Positions 24,926 through 34,317 of a DNA stretch of 53,645 nt are shown one piece after another; positions within the stretch are counted from its first letter, which is position 1; the number at the start of each line of letters is the position of its first letter. The notes under the pieces are model-generated. The model made no database searches. It had not been told where the DNA came from and saw only the letters and a program-made list of their open reading frames with translations. The stretch is taken from positions 12,423-66,067 of the forward strand of contig NZ_CYGX02000046.1 of NCBI RefSeq assembly GCF_900019265.1, in the 5' to 3' direction. The stretch is from Paraburkholderia ribeironis. Lineage in GTDB: Bacteria > Pseudomonadota > Gammaproteobacteria > Burkholderiales > Burkholderiaceae. A program made the translations under genes and the position numbers.

Positions 24926-26341
24926 ATGAGTAAATCCGTGGCCGACGTCGTGCAACTCGTCAAAGACGAGGACGTCAAGTTTGTCGACTTCCGTTTCACC
25001 GACACGCGCGGCAAGGAACAACACGTTTCGGTGCCGGTGTCGGCATTCGATGAAGACAAGTTCGAAAGCGGCCATGCGTTTGACGGTTCGTCGATTGCCG
25101 GCTGGAAGGGCATCGAAGCATCGGATATGTTGCTGGTCCCGGACGCGAACACGGCCTTCATCGACCCGTTCTACGAAGAATCCACCCTCGTGCTGACCTG
25201 CGACGTCGTCGAACCGGCGGACGGCAAGGGCTACGAGCGCGACCCGCGTTCGCTCGCGAAGCGCGCTGAAGCGTACCTGAAGAGCACGGGTCTGGGCGAC
25301 ACCGCCTTCTTCGGTCCGGAACCCGAATTCTTCATTTTCGACTCGGTCCAGTGGAACACGGACCAGTCGGGCTGCTTCATCAAGATCGGTTCGGAAGAAG
25401 CACCGTGGTCGTCGGCGAAGGAATTCGAAGGCGGCAACACCGGCCACCGTCCGGGCACGAAGGGCGGCTACTTCCCGGTCGCGCCGGTCGACACGTTCCA
25501 GGACATCCGTTCGGAAATGTGCCTGCTGCTCGAACAGATCGGCATTCCGGTCGAAGTGCACCACCACGAAGTCGCAGGCCAGGGCCAGAATGAAATCGGC
25601 ACCAAGTTCTCGACGCTGGTGCAACGCGCTGACTGGCTGCAGCAGATGAAGTACATCATCCACAACGTCGCGCACACGTACGGCAAGACGGCCACGTTCA
25701 TGCCGAAGCCGGTCGTCGGCGACAACGGTTCGGGCATGCACGTTCACCAGTCGATCTGGAAGGACGGCACGAACCTGTTCGCAGGCAACGGTTACGCAGG
25801 TCTGTCGGAATTCGCGCTGTTCTACATCGGCGGCATCATCAAGCATGCTCGCGCGCTGAACGCGATCACGAACCCGGGTACGAACTCGTACAAGCGTCTC
25901 GTGCCGCACTTCGAAGCACCGGTCAAGCTGGCTTACTCGGCTCGCAACCGTTCGGCATCGATCCGTATTCCGCACGTGTCGAACCCGAAGGGCCGCCGCA
26001 TCGAAACGCGCTTCCCGGATCCGCTGGCGAATCCGTACCTGTGCTTCTCCGCGCTGATGATGGCGGGTCTGGACGGCGTGCAGAACAAGATTCACCCGGG
26101 CGAAGCCGCCGACAAGAACCTGTATGACCTGCCGCCGGAAGAGGACGCAAAGATCCCGACCGTGTGCGCCGGCCTCGACCAGGCTCTGGACGCGCTGGAT
26201 GCGGACCGCGAATTCCTGACGCGCGGTGGCGTGTTTACGGACTCGATGCTCGACGCGTACATCGAACTGAAGACGGGCGAGCTGCAACGCTATCGTCAGT
26301 CGGTGCACCCGATCGAATTCGAAATGTACTACTCGCTGTAA
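24926..26341 (+). CDS. glnA: glutamine synthetase type I (GlnA)
   Basis: This 471-aa dodecameric enzyme makes glutamine from glutamate, ammonia and ATP. Family landmarks include FTDTRGKEQHVSVP, FDGSSIAGWKGIEASDM, EFFIFDSV, HHHEVAGQGQNEIGTKF, MPKPVVGDNGSGMHVHQS and NPGTNSYKRLVPHFEAP. The adenylylation loop NLYDLPPEE contains the Tyr modified by GlnE. The length is standard. AGGAGATAG precedes ATG 24926. The control region carries a sigma-54 promoter and three NtrC-like sites, and two hairpins follow the gene before ntrB, so ntrBC also needs its own promoter or read-through. Confidence 0.98.
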   Translation: MSKSVADVVQLVKDEDVKFVDFRFTDTRGKEQHVSVPVSAFDEDKFESGHAFDGSSIAGWKGIEASDMLLVPDANTAFIDPFYEESTLVLTCDVVEPADGKGYERDPRSLAKRAEAYLKSTGLGDTAFFGPEPEFFIFDSVQWNTDQSGCFIKIGSEEAPWSSAKEFEGGNTGHRPGTKGGYFPVAPVDTFQDIRSEMCLLLEQIGIPVEVHHHEVAGQGQNEIGTKFSTLVQRADWLQQMKYIIHNVAHTYGKTATFMPKPVVGDNGSGMHVHQSIWKDGTNLFAGNGYAGLSEFALFYIGGIIKHARALNAITNPGTNSYKRLVPHFEAPVKLAYSARNRSASIRIPHVSNPKGRRIETRFPDPLANPYLCFSALMMAGLDGVQNKIHPGEAADKNLYDLPPEEDAKIPTVCAGLDQALDALDADREFLTRGGVFTDSMLDAYIELKTGELQRYRQSVHPIEFEMYYSL

Positions 26342-26350
26342 GCGGCCATG

Positions 26351-26381
26351 GCGCTTCGCCCTTCACGTGGCGAAGCGCTTT
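26351..26381 (+). terminator. first hairpin after glnA
   Basis: The arms GCGCTTCGCC (26351-26360) and GGCGAAGCGC (26369-26378) pair perfectly and are followed by TTTG, nine bases after the glnA stop. Confidence 0.75.
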
Positions 26382-26404
26382 GCCCGACGCTCGCGATCGG
26401 TCAC

Positions 26405-26431
26405 AAAGGGACGGCGGCGCCGTCCCTTTTT
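26405..26431 (+). terminator. strong intrinsic terminator between glnA and ntrB
   Basis: The arms GGGACGGC (26408-26415) and GCCGTCCC (26419-26426) around GGC are followed by five T, with A before the stem. It should end most glnA transcripts. Confidence 0.9.
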
Positions 26432-26529
26432 CGTTGGACCATGCACAACGCGTACGAGGCCCGGGTAGCGGGCGACACCCGGAAGCGGCACACTGATTTA
26501 TCACCATCTCCTATCGGCCAGACTGCAAG

Positions 26530-27672
26530 ATGGTTCTCAAGAATCTGATCAAGGCAAGGAAAGGGCACGAGCAGACGCTGTCGGACGATGCGCAGCTCGT
26601 CAGCTCCGGTTTGCTGCCCGGCTTCGAGACGTTGCCGACCGTCGTGCTGGTGCTCGACAAGCGCACGCTGCGCGTCGCGTTCGCGAACCCGTCGGCGGAG
26701 TCGATGCTGGAGATGTCGCGTCGGCAACTGACACAGATGGCGTGGCAGGAGATTTTCTCGAATGGGGACGAACTGGTCGCGACCATCACGTCGATCGCCG
26801 ACCACCGTTTTCACGCGACCCATCTGGACGCCGTGCTCGAGCGTCCCGGCCACGAGCCGCTGCATGTGCATGCGATCGTCGGCTTCCTCGAGGGGGCGCA
26901 GGATTACGTGCTGCTCGAACTGTTCGAGAACGAGCGCCATTTGCGCACCGACCGCGAGGAGCGCATCAACGACCTCACGGCGGTCAACAAGCAACTGATC
27001 CGCAATCTCGCGCATGAGATCAAGAATCCGCTCGGCGGGATTCGCGGCGCGGCGCAACTGCTCGAGTTCGAACTCGGCGAGCGTCAGCGCGACGAGTTGC
27101 GCGAGTATACGCAGGTCATCATCAAGGAATCGGACCGGCTGCAAACGCTGGTCGACCGTTTGCTGGAGCCGCACCGTCATCCGCATATCGTCGGCGACGT
27201 GAACATTCACGAGGTGTGCGAACGCGTGCGCCAGGTGATTCTCGCGGAGTTTCCGCGCGGCCTCACGATCGAACGCGACTACGACGTGAGCGTGCCGGAC
27301 CTGCGCGGCGACAAGGAGCAACTGATTCAGGCGTTGCTGAACATCGTGCGCAATGCCGCCGAAGCATTGCGCGAACGCATTTCGCAAGGCGATGCGCGGA
27401 TCGAATTGCGCACTCGCGTCGCGCGCAAGATCACCGTGTCGAAACGCTTATGTAAGCTGGCACTGGACTTGCACATCATCGACAACGGCCCGGGCATCCC
27501 GGAAGACATTCGTGACCGCATTTTCTATCCGCTCGTGTCGGGACGCGAGGACGGCAGCGGTCTCGGTCTGACGCTCGCACAGACCTTCGTGCAACAGCAC
27601 GAAGGTCTGATCGAAGTGGACAGCCGACCGGGCCACACCGAGTTTCAGATTTTGCTGCCGCTCGACTGCTAA
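26530..27672 (+). CDS. ntrB: nitrogen regulation sensor kinase NtrB (GlnL)
   Basis: This 380-aa cytoplasmic histidine kinase/phosphatase controls NtrC and is steered by the PII protein. A PAS domain comes first (LPTVVLVLDKRTLRVAFANP onward). It is followed by the phosphoacceptor region NLAHEIKNPLGGIRGAAQLL, where His is the phosphorylated residue, then the ATPase boxes IVRNAAEAL, DNGPGIPEDI and GREDGSGLGLTLAQ. No membrane segment is present, as expected for NtrB. The ntrC gene starts 35 bases after it, so the two are co-transcribed. Confidence 0.97.
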   Translation: MVLKNLIKARKGHEQTLSDDAQLVSSGLLPGFETLPTVVLVLDKRTLRVAFANPSAESMLEMSRRQLTQMAWQEIFSNGDELVATITSIADHRFHATHLDAVLERPGHEPLHVHAIVGFLEGAQDYVLLELFENERHLRTDREERINDLTAVNKQLIRNLAHEIKNPLGGIRGAAQLLEFELGERQRDELREYTQVIIKESDRLQTLVDRLLEPHRHPHIVGDVNIHEVCERVRQVILAEFPRGLTIERDYDVSVPDLRGDKEQLIQALLNIVRNAAEALRERISQGDARIELRTRVARKITVSKRLCKLALDLHIIDNGPGIPEDIRDRIFYPLVSGREDGSGLGLTLAQTFVQQHEGLIEVDSRPGHTEFQILLPLDC

Positions 27673-27707
27673 CCCCACACGCATCTCAAGACTTCTGACC
27701 GACCCAT

Positions 27708-29222
27708 ATGAAGCCGATCTGGATAGTAGACGACGATCAATCGATTCGCTGGGTGCTTGAAAAAGCGCTCGCTCGCGAAAACTTCGCGACTCGCAGCTTC
27801 GCGAACGTGCGTGAGGCTTCGGCCGCGCTCGATCACGACAGCCCGCAGGTGCTGGTGTCCGACATCAGGATGCCGGGCGGCTCCGGCCTCGAACTGCTGC
27901 AAACCGTGCGCGACAAGGTGCCGGGCTTGCCCGTCATCATCATGACGGCGTTCTCGGATCTGGATAGCGCGGTCGCCGCATTCCAGGGCGGCGCGTTCGA
28001 GTACCTGGCCAAGCCGTTCGACATCGACAAGGCGGTCGAGTTGATCCGCCGCGCAGTGGACGAAAGCATGCGCGGCGAGCAGACATGGGACGAGCGCGTC
28101 GCCGAAGCGCCCGAAATGCTCGGCCAGGCGCCGGCGATGCAGGACATGTTTCGCGCGATCGGCCGCCTGTCCCATTCGGCGGCCACCGTGCTCATTACCG
28201 GCGAATCAGGCACCGGAAAGGAACTGGTCGCGCGTGCGTTGCACCGACATAGCCCACGCGCGAACGGTCCCTTCATCGCGCTCAACACGGCCGCGATTCC
28301 GAAAGATCTGTTGGAGTCCGAACTATTCGGTCACGAGCGCGGCGCGTTCACCGGCGCACAGGCGATGCGTCAGGGGCGCTTCGAGCAGGCCGAGAACGGC
28401 ACGTTGTTTCTCGACGAGATCGGCGACATGCCGTTCGATCTGCAGACGCGCCTGTTGCGTGTGCTGTCGGACGGGCAGTTCTATCGCGTCGGCGGGCACA
28501 ATCCGTTGCGCGCCAATGTGCGGGTGATCGCGGCGACGCACCAGAATCTCGAATCGCGCGTGCGTCAGGGGCTGTTTCGCGAGGACCTGTATCACCGCCT
28601 CAATGTGATCCGCCTGCGCTTGCCGGCGTTGCGCGAACGCAGCGAAGACATTCCACTGCTCACGCGGCACTTCCTGCAAAAGAGCGCACGCGACCTCGGC
28701 GTCGAACCGAAGCGGGTGTCCGAGGAAGCGCTTGCCTATCTGGCGTCCCTGCCGTTTCCGGGCAACGTGCGGCAGTTGGAGAATCTCGCCAACTGGCTCA
28801 CGGTGATGGCGCCCGCGCAGACCATCGAGATCAAGGACTTGCCGCCCGACCTCGGCCCTGCGCAAACCGGCGTGAGTGATCTTGCGGGCGGCGGTGCCGC
28901 GAGCGGTGTGGGTGATGCAGGGCTTGCCGGCAGTGCGCCGATCAACGGCGTGAGCTCCGCAGGTCAGCCGGCCGGCACGGCCAGCATGCCGGTCGCGAGC
29001 GTCGCGAGCGCCTGGGAAGGCGGCTTGCGCATCGAAGTCGCGCGGATGTTGCGCGAGAACGCGGCGGACGTGATGGACGAACTCGCACGCCGTTTCGAAG
29101 CGGCGGTGATCCGCGAGGCGCTGGACTTCACGCGCGGACGCAAGGTCGAGGCGGCCGAGCGGCTCGGCATCGGCCGTAACACGATTACGCGCAAGATTCA
29201 GGAACTCAATCTCGAGCCCTGA
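27708..29222 (+). CDS. ntrC: nitrogen regulator NtrC (GlnG), sigma-54 activator
   Basis: This 504-aa response regulator has a receiver domain with the phosphoacceptor Asp52 in VSDIRMPGG. The sigma-54 AAA+ domain has Walker A GESGTGKELVARALH, the GAFTGA loop that touches sigma-54, and Walker B LFLDEIGDM. The C-terminal Fis-type helix-turn-helix is AAERLGIGRNTITRKIQEL. A Gly/Ala/Ser-rich linker of about 60 residues (around 385-440) before the DNA-binding domain is longer than in E. coli NtrC (about 470 aa). Likely targets include the sites before glnA in this window. Confidence 0.97.
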   Translation: MKPIWIVDDDQSIRWVLEKALARENFATRSFANVREASAALDHDSPQVLVSDIRMPGGSGLELLQTVRDKVPGLPVIIMTAFSDLDSAVAAFQGGAFEYLAKPFDIDKAVELIRRAVDESMRGEQTWDERVAEAPEMLGQAPAMQDMFRAIGRLSHSAATVLITGESGTGKELVARALHRHSPRANGPFIALNTAAIPKDLLESELFGHERGAFTGAQAMRQGRFEQAENGTLFLDEIGDMPFDLQTRLLRVLSDGQFYRVGGHNPLRANVRVIAATHQNLESRVRQGLFREDLYHRLNVIRLRLPALRERSEDIPLLTRHFLQKSARDLGVEPKRVSEEALAYLASLPFPGNVRQLENLANWLTVMAPAQTIEIKDLPPDLGPAQTGVSDLAGGGAASGVGDAGLAGSAPINGVSSAGQPAGTASMPVASVASAWEGGLRIEVARMLRENAADVMDELARRFEAAVIREALDFTRGRKVEAAERLGIGRNTITRKIQELNLEP

Positions 29223-29230
29223 TTCGCGTG

Positions 29231-29270
29231 GCATGACAGGGCATGACAGGGCGTGACTGGGCGTGACAGG
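29231..29270. repeat. decanucleotide tandem repeat, four copies
   Basis: There are four copies of a 10-base unit, GCRTGACWGG, directly after the ntrC stop. The first two are identical (GCATGACAGG); the third and fourth carry one or two changes. Confidence 0.9.
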
Positions 29271-29414
29271 CCGGCGGGGCGCAAGCAACGCTGGCTTGCC
29301 GCGTTCCGTGTTTCGCGTGTCGCCTTTCGGGCGTCGTGTCAAAGTGGGCAGCAGGCAGTGGGCTGCAGGCGCCCACAAGGCATAATCAATGCTGTTCTGA
29401 TTCGACAGCTGACG

Positions 29415-31580
29415 ATGCCCGCTCCTCCCACTTCTCCCGCTCCTTTCTGCTGGCCGCTTTCCCCCGATCCCTTCCTGTCGCTCGAAGCGCTCGATGACCC
29501 TGATGCGCTCGCGTGGGTCGAGCGGCAGAACGCCCGCACGCGCGCCGCGTGGTGCAGCGGCGCACCATTCGAGTCGCTCAGGCAGCGGCTCGCCGAGGCA
29601 TATCTGCCGCGCGAGCGTCCGGTGATTCCCGATCGCTGGATGGATTGGGCCTACGATCTGTGGCAGGACGAGCGCAATCCGCGCGGCATCTGGCGACGCA
29701 CGACGTGGGCGGCATGGCGCGCTGGCGCGCCGGTCTGGCAGAACCTGCTCGACTTCGATGCGCTCGGTGCCGCCGAAGGCACGCCATGGGTGTGCGTCGA
29801 ACTCGACATTCTCTATCCGGACGGCGACCGCGCATTGATCACGATGTCACCGGGCGGTTCGGATGCACAGGTGGTGCGCGAGTTCGACATCGATGCGCAA
29901 CGTTTCGTCGACGACGGCTTCGTGATCGCGAAGGCCGGCAAGCATACGGCGTCGTGGATCGATCGCGACACGTTGTACGTGGGCTGGGACAACGGCCGCA
30001 AGACCTTGACGCGCTCCGGTTATCCGCGCGATGTACGGCGCTGGACGCGCGGCGGTGCGCTGGCGGATGCGCCAGTGGTCTTCAGGGGCGCGTTCGGCGA
30101 TATCGGCGTGGAAGCGCACTACGATCCGGTCGAGCGGCGGCATACCATCGTGAGCAGCGTCGATTTTTTCGACTCGCACACGTATTACCTCGACAGCGAC
30201 CTCGACAGCGCCGCGGCTGCCATCGACGCGTGGCGCCGGTACGATGTGCCGGCGCACGTGGCGGTCGGCGGCTGGCAGGGCTGGCTGCTGCTCGAGCCGC
30301 GCCTCGACTGGGACTGCGATGGCGTGCGCTATCCGGGCGGCGCGTTGCTGGCGATTCGCGAAGCCGCTTTTCTGCGTGGCGAGCGCGACGTGCTGGCGCT
30401 GTTCACGCCGACGCCGCTGACCTCGGCCTGCGAGTGGACGCATACGCGTCACCACCTGATCGTGTCGTACCTCGAGGACGTGCAGAACCGGACCGTGCTG
30501 TGGACACCGTCGCAAGATGTGGATCAGACGTGGCATTGGCAGCAGCGCGTTTTTCCATCGCACGATGATGGGCACGTCGACGTTTCGGCGGTCGAGCCGA
30601 CGCTGAACGACGAAGTGTTCGTCGATACCGACGACTATCTGCAACCGCCCGCATACTGGCTTGCCGACCTCGCGGGCGACCTGAACAAGTGGGAATTGCT
30701 CGACCGCTGGCCGACCCAGTTCGACGCGACGCGATTCGCCGTGACGCGTGGGCACGCCGTGTCCGCGGATGGCACGCGGGTGCCTTATACCGTGATCGCG
30801 CCGCATGCGACGCACGCCGCTGCGCAGGAGCAGGCGTCGCAGCACGGCACAGTGCAAAGCGAACGGCCCTGTCTGCTGAATGGCTACGGTGGTTTCGCGA
30901 TTCCTCTGCTGCCGGGTTATCTGACGGGGCAGGGTATCGGCTGGCTGGAGCATGGCGGCGTCTACGTGGTCGCGCATATTCGCGGCGGCGGCGAATTCGG
31001 CACGCGGTGGCACACGGCGGCGCAGGGCGAGCAACGTCAGCGCGCGTTCGACGATTTCATCGCGGTGGCTGAAGCGCTCATCGACACCGGCGTGACGCAC
31101 GCCGCGCAGCTCGGCATTCAGGGCGGCAGCAATGGCGGTCTGCTGGTGGCGGCGTGCATGGTGCAGCGCCCCGAGTTGTTCGGCGCCGTGGTGTGCGAGG
31201 TGCCGCTGCTCGATATGAGCCGCTATCACCTGCTGCACGCAGGCGCATCATGGATCGACGAATACGGCGATCCGGACGAACCGGACGAAGCACGCGCGCT
31301 GGCTGCTTACTCGCCGTATCACCGCGTGTCGGCGGGCATCGCGTATCCGCCCGTGCTGTTCACCACGTCGAGCGCCGACGATCGCGTGCATCCCGGCCAC
31401 GCGCGCAAGATGGCCGCGCGCATGCAGGCGCTGGGCGCGGACAAGGTCTGGTATCGGGAGAACACCGAAGGCGGGCATGGCGGCTCCGACGAGTTGGAGC
31501 AGGCCGAGCATGATGCGATGGTGTTCGGGTTCTTGTGGCGCGTGTTGAGTGGTGACGTGCTGCCTGAAACGACGGCATAG
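29415..31580 (+). CDS. prolyl oligopeptidase family serine peptidase (S9)
   Basis: This 721-aa protein has an N-terminal beta-propeller and a C-terminal alpha/beta-hydrolase domain. The nucleophile is Ser572 in GGSNGGLLVAA, with Asp in SADDRVHPGHA and His in TEGGHGG, so the catalytic triad is intact. The oxyanion region RGGGEFGTRWH is also typical. Such enzymes cut peptides, usually after proline. No signal peptide is seen, so it is probably cytoplasmic. ATG 29415 is chosen because the sequence before it is out of family. A long in-frame extension to 29253 covers the decanucleotide repeat region and is probably non-coding. Confidence 0.9.
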   Translation: MPAPPTSPAPFCWPLSPDPFLSLEALDDPDALAWVERQNARTRAAWCSGAPFESLRQRLAEAYLPRERPVIPDRWMDWAYDLWQDERNPRGIWRRTTWAAWRAGAPVWQNLLDFDALGAAEGTPWVCVELDILYPDGDRALITMSPGGSDAQVVREFDIDAQRFVDDGFVIAKAGKHTASWIDRDTLYVGWDNGRKTLTRSGYPRDVRRWTRGGALADAPVVFRGAFGDIGVEAHYDPVERRHTIVSSVDFFDSHTYYLDSDLDSAAAAIDAWRRYDVPAHVAVGGWQGWLLLEPRLDWDCDGVRYPGGALLAIREAAFLRGERDVLALFTPTPLTSACEWTHTRHHLIVSYLEDVQNRTVLWTPSQDVDQTWHWQQRVFPSHDDGHVDVSAVEPTLNDEVFVDTDDYLQPPAYWLADLAGDLNKWELLDRWPTQFDATRFAVTRGHAVSADGTRVPYTVIAPHATHAAAQEQASQHGTVQSERPCLLNGYGGFAIPLLPGYLTGQGIGWLEHGGVYVVAHIRGGGEFGTRWHTAAQGEQRQRAFDDFIAVAEALIDTGVTHAAQLGIQGGSNGGLLVAACMVQRPELFGAVVCEVPLLDMSRYHLLHAGASWIDEYGDPDEPDEARALAAYSPYHRVSAGIAYPPVLFTTSSADDRVHPGHARKMAARMQALGADKVWYRENTEGGHGGSDELEQAEHDAMVFGFLWRVLSGDVLPETTA

Positions 31581-31614
31581 GGACCAACGGCATAGGGACG
31601 CGCAAGGAGGGTGT

Positions 31615-31643
31615 GGTGCGGGGCATCGTTTGTGCCCCGCACC
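31615..31643. terminator. hairpin between convergent S9 peptidase and xth genes
   Basis: The arms GGTGCGGGGCA (31615-31625) and TGCCCCGCACC (31633-31643) pair perfectly around seven bases in the 72-base convergent gap. There is no T run, so termination may be partial. Confidence 0.65.
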
Positions 31644-31652
31644 GTCGACGAC

Positions 31653-32429
31653 TCAACCGAGAAGCGCGACGACCGGTGCGTGGTCCGATGGCTGGTCCCA
31701 TTTGCGCGGCACCTTGTCGATATCGCACGAGGTGCACACGTCAGCCAGCGCTTTCGACAGCAGGATGTGGTCGATACGCATTCCCGCATTACGGCGGAAC
31801 GCCATCATCCGGTAGTCCCACCAGGAGTAGAGCTTTTCCGGCTGCTCGAACTGGCGGAACGCATCGAGCAGTCCGAGTTCGATCAGCCGCACGAACGCCG
31901 CGCGTTCTTCGGGCGACACCAGATTCTGACCTTCCCACGCTTTGGGATCATGCACATCGCGATCTTCCGGCGCGATGTTGTAGTCGCCGAGCAGCGCGAG
32001 CTTCGGATGCTGCGCCATTTCGTTCGCGATCCAGTCATGCAGTGCGGCGAGCCAGCGCAACTTGTACGCGAACTTGTCGGTGCCCGGCGCCTGGCCGTTC
32101 GGGAAGTAGGCGGAGATGATGCGCACGCCGTCGATGGTCGCCGCGATCACGCGTTGCTGCGGATCGTCGAAGCCGGGAATGTTGCGCACGATGCTGGCTT
32201 CGTCGACGCTCAGACCGTCGCGCACGAGAATGCCGACGCCGTTATAGGTTTTCTGACCGGCATACCAGCTCCGGTAGCCTTTCTCCGCGAGTTCGGCGCG
32301 CGGAAATTTTTCGTCGGGCAGTTTCAGTTCCTGGAGACACAGTACGTCGGCGCGGCTGGCTTCGAGCCAGTCGATCACGTGTTGCTGGCGGACTTTGAGG
32401 GAGTTGACGTTCCAGGTGGCAATTTTCAT
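31653..32429 (-). CDS. xthA: exodeoxyribonuclease III (Xth)
   Basis: This 258-aa enzyme of the Xth/ExoA family is an AP endonuclease and 3'-5' exonuclease in base excision repair. Family residues are present: MKIATWNVNSL (Asn), CLQELKLPD (metal-binding Glu), GVGILVRDG, SAYFPNGQ, LLGDYNIAPED (Asp and Asn), MRIDHILLS and the final SDHAPV with the catalytic His. ATG 32429 matches the family start exactly. It is convergent with the S9 peptidase gene. A 289-base gap with an A-rich patch separates it from the divergent small gene. Confidence 0.96.
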   Translation of the reverse strand: MKIATWNVNSLKVRQQHVIDWLEASRADVLCLQELKLPDEKFPRAELAEKGYRSWYAGQKTYNGVGILVRDGLSVDEASIVRNIPGFDDPQQRVIAATIDGVRIISAYFPNGQAPGTDKFAYKLRWLAALHDWIANEMAQHPKLALLGDYNIAPEDRDVHDPKAWEGQNLVSPEERAAFVRLIELGLLDAFRQFEQPEKLYSWWDYRMMAFRRNAGMRIDHILLSKALADVCTSCDIDKVPRKWDQPSDHAPVVALLG

Positions 32430-32718
32430 GACATTCTCACATTCTTGCTGGGCAAGGTTTTGTCGGGGCATCGGCCCTCGTTCTGCTCGATCGCCCAGGC
32501 TTGTCGCGCCGTCATTCGACCCGACGCGCGGATCATTGTGCAGCTGTTTATGCGGGCGATTCCGATAGTCCCGCATCTTATCTCGCGCGAGCGGGGACGG
32601 CGAATATTGCTGCCGAGGCCTAACGAAAATAAGAAAATAAAAATGCGATCCGCGGACGCCGCGGCGTATAGTGGGATCACACCCATACATTCGCAGGCGT
32701 GCGAGCTGGAGAATCATC

Positions 32719-33006
32719 ATGGCCGAACTTCACCCGGACCTTTATAAGGACTTCGAAGTGCATCCGCTGGTGTTTTCACATGTGTTCGAAAAATTCGACG
32801 GTCACAGTCGTGACGCCGAGGGTTACGACGTCGCGGTGCGTGTGTGTCGGCCGGGCGCGCTTAGCGGTTCGAAAGCAAGCCGCGTGTTCCGCCTCGTGCT
32901 GTCCAACCCGATTTCCGATTTCGGTGTGGCCAAGCGCAGTGCGAGTCAGTACGGCGTGGACATCATCGACGGCAAGGTGGAAGGCGCCACGGTCCAGGAT
33001 CTTTGA
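32719..33006 (+). CDS. small conserved hypothetical protein, 95 aa
   Basis: This 95-aa soluble protein is coded from ATG 32719, just after GGAG. Coding quality looks good (high-GC third positions, stop in the right place). It has an acidic/aromatic start (MAELHPDLYKDFEVHPLVF) and a basic middle (RVCRPGALSGSKASRVFRLV). It looks like a family confined to Burkholderiales, but no function is known. It stands alone between the xth promoter region and the initiator tRNA gene. Confidence 0.75.
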   Translation: MAELHPDLYKDFEVHPLVFSHVFEKFDGHSRDAEGYDVAVRVCRPGALSGSKASRVFRLVLSNPISDFGVAKRSASQYGVDIIDGKVEGATVQDL

Positions 33007-33055
33007 GGCGCCACGCGAGTACGCTCGTCGTTTGGGAAACAGTTCACGCAATGGT

Positions 33056-33084
33056 TTGACGTTTTGCCAACATCCCTATACAAT
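33056..33084 (+). promoter_or_regulatory. sigma-70 promoter of the initiator tRNA gene
   Basis: TTGACG (33056-33061), a 17-base spacer and TACAAT (33079-33084) form a near-consensus promoter. The mature tRNA starts 13 bases downstream, as expected for a strong stable-RNA promoter. Confidence 0.85.
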
Positions 33085-33097
33085 CTCTTTTCTCTGA

Positions 33098-33174
<77 letters not shown>

Positions 33175-33182
33175 AGCATTTG

Positions 33183-33215
33183 AAGGGTTACACGCTTTGG
33201 CGTGTAACCCTTTTT
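33183..33215 (+). terminator. intrinsic terminator of the tRNA gene
   Basis: The arms AAGGGTTACACGC (33183-33195) and GCGTGTAACCCTT (33200-33212) pair perfectly around TTTG, followed by a T run. It is a very strong rho-independent terminator. Confidence 0.95.
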
Positions 33216-33407
33216 GCTTTTGGGCATTCGTGCAACTGGTGCGCAACTCTGGTGTGGAACCGGGTGCAATCGTCCTTTGCCATCCGCGAGCTGCGAGCGT
33301 TGGCTATCAGCCTCTGGTCAATGCTTCTCACGATCATGTTGCGGTTCACGCCTATAGCCGATACTGCCTTTGCGATGAATCGCACACGCATCCCATTGCC
33401 TCAACCC
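33216..33407. other. lower-GC stretch behind the tRNA gene, possible integration remnant
   Basis: These 190 bases have lower GC than the surroundings and no supported gene. A minus-strand frame (about 33190-33391) reads RSIDQRLIANARSSRMAKDD and FHTRVAHQLHECPKAKRV without a stop, but it has no recognised family. tRNA 3' ends are common integration sites, so this may be a leftover of an old insertion (weak inference). Confidence 0.25.
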
Positions 33408-34106
33408 TCACTTTGATCCGATCGCCCACTCCACCGCCGCTTGCGCATGCAACGCGGTTGTGTCGAACACCGGCAGCACGGAATCTTCCGGTTTGATCAG
33501 CAACGTAATCTCGGTGCAACCAAGAATCACCGCCTGCGCGCCGCGTGTGGCCAACGTGCCGATCACATCCTGATACAGCGCGCGTGAAGCGTCATTCACG
33601 TGGCCATGGCACAACTCGTCGTAAATGATGCGATGCACGTCTGCGCGTTGCGCCTCGTCGGGGACTAGCGCCTCGAGGCCGTAGCGCTCGCGCAAGCGGC
33701 CCGTGTAGAACGTCTGCTCCATCGTGTAGCGCGTGCCGAGCAAACCAACCCGCTCGACGCCCGCCGCGCGCAGCGCGTGGCCGGTCGGATCGGCGATATG
33801 CAGGAACGGCACCGCGATCGCCTGCTCGATCGCTTCATACACGCGATGCATGGTGTTGGTCGCGAGCATCACCAGATCGGCGCCGCCACGTTCGAGCTGG
33901 CGCGCGGCATCGGCCATCTGCTGGCCGAGCGCGGTCCAGTCGCCCGCACGCTGATGCGCCTCGATCGGCGCGAAGTCGACGGTGAGCATCAGACTGCGTG
34001 CGTTGTGGTGACCGCCGAGGCGCGCCTTCGCATAGCGGTTGATGAGCTTGTAGTACTCGGTGGACGACTCCCAGCTCATCCCGCCGATCACGCCAATCGT
34101 TTTCAT
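33408..34106 (-). CDS. aspartate/glutamate racemase family protein (YgeA-like)
   Basis: This 232-aa amino-acid racemase belongs to the cofactor-independent Asp/Glu/hydantoin family. It starts MKTIGVIGGMSWESSTEYY. The active-site pair is Thr83 (ATNTMH) and Cys197 (GCTEITLL), the same Thr/Cys combination and numbering as E. coli YgeA, rather than the Cys/Cys of classical aspartate racemase. Broad-specificity amino-acid racemase activity is therefore likely. ATG 34106 is chosen because the long in-frame extension beyond it is shadow sequence of the amidohydrolase gene. It is divergent from that amidohydrolase. Confidence 0.9.
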   Translation of the reverse strand: MKTIGVIGGMSWESSTEYYKLINRYAKARLGGHHNARSLMLTVDFAPIEAHQRAGDWTALGQQMADAARQLERGGADLVMLATNTMHRVYEAIEQAIAVPFLHIADPTGHALRAAGVERVGLLGTRYTMEQTFYTGRLRERYGLEALVPDEAQRADVHRIIYDELCHGHVNDASRALYQDVIGTLATRGAQAVILGCTEITLLIKPEDSVLPVFDTTALHAQAAVEWAIGSK

Positions 34107-34317
34107 ATGTCTGCTCCGTGAATGGACGACGGCATCCGGAACGCCCCCGGACCACCGTTCTGAAGGCCGAGTATAGGCGCGCTGTATTGTGCGTAGCCGG
34201 TACGCATTTCGCGCCGCGCGCCAGTACGGGCATCCCGATAAAACACCGCACGACCTTTCTGACGCCGATAGAATCGTACGCATCAGAAGCGGGCAAGCGA
34301 CTGTCTTGCATGGGACC

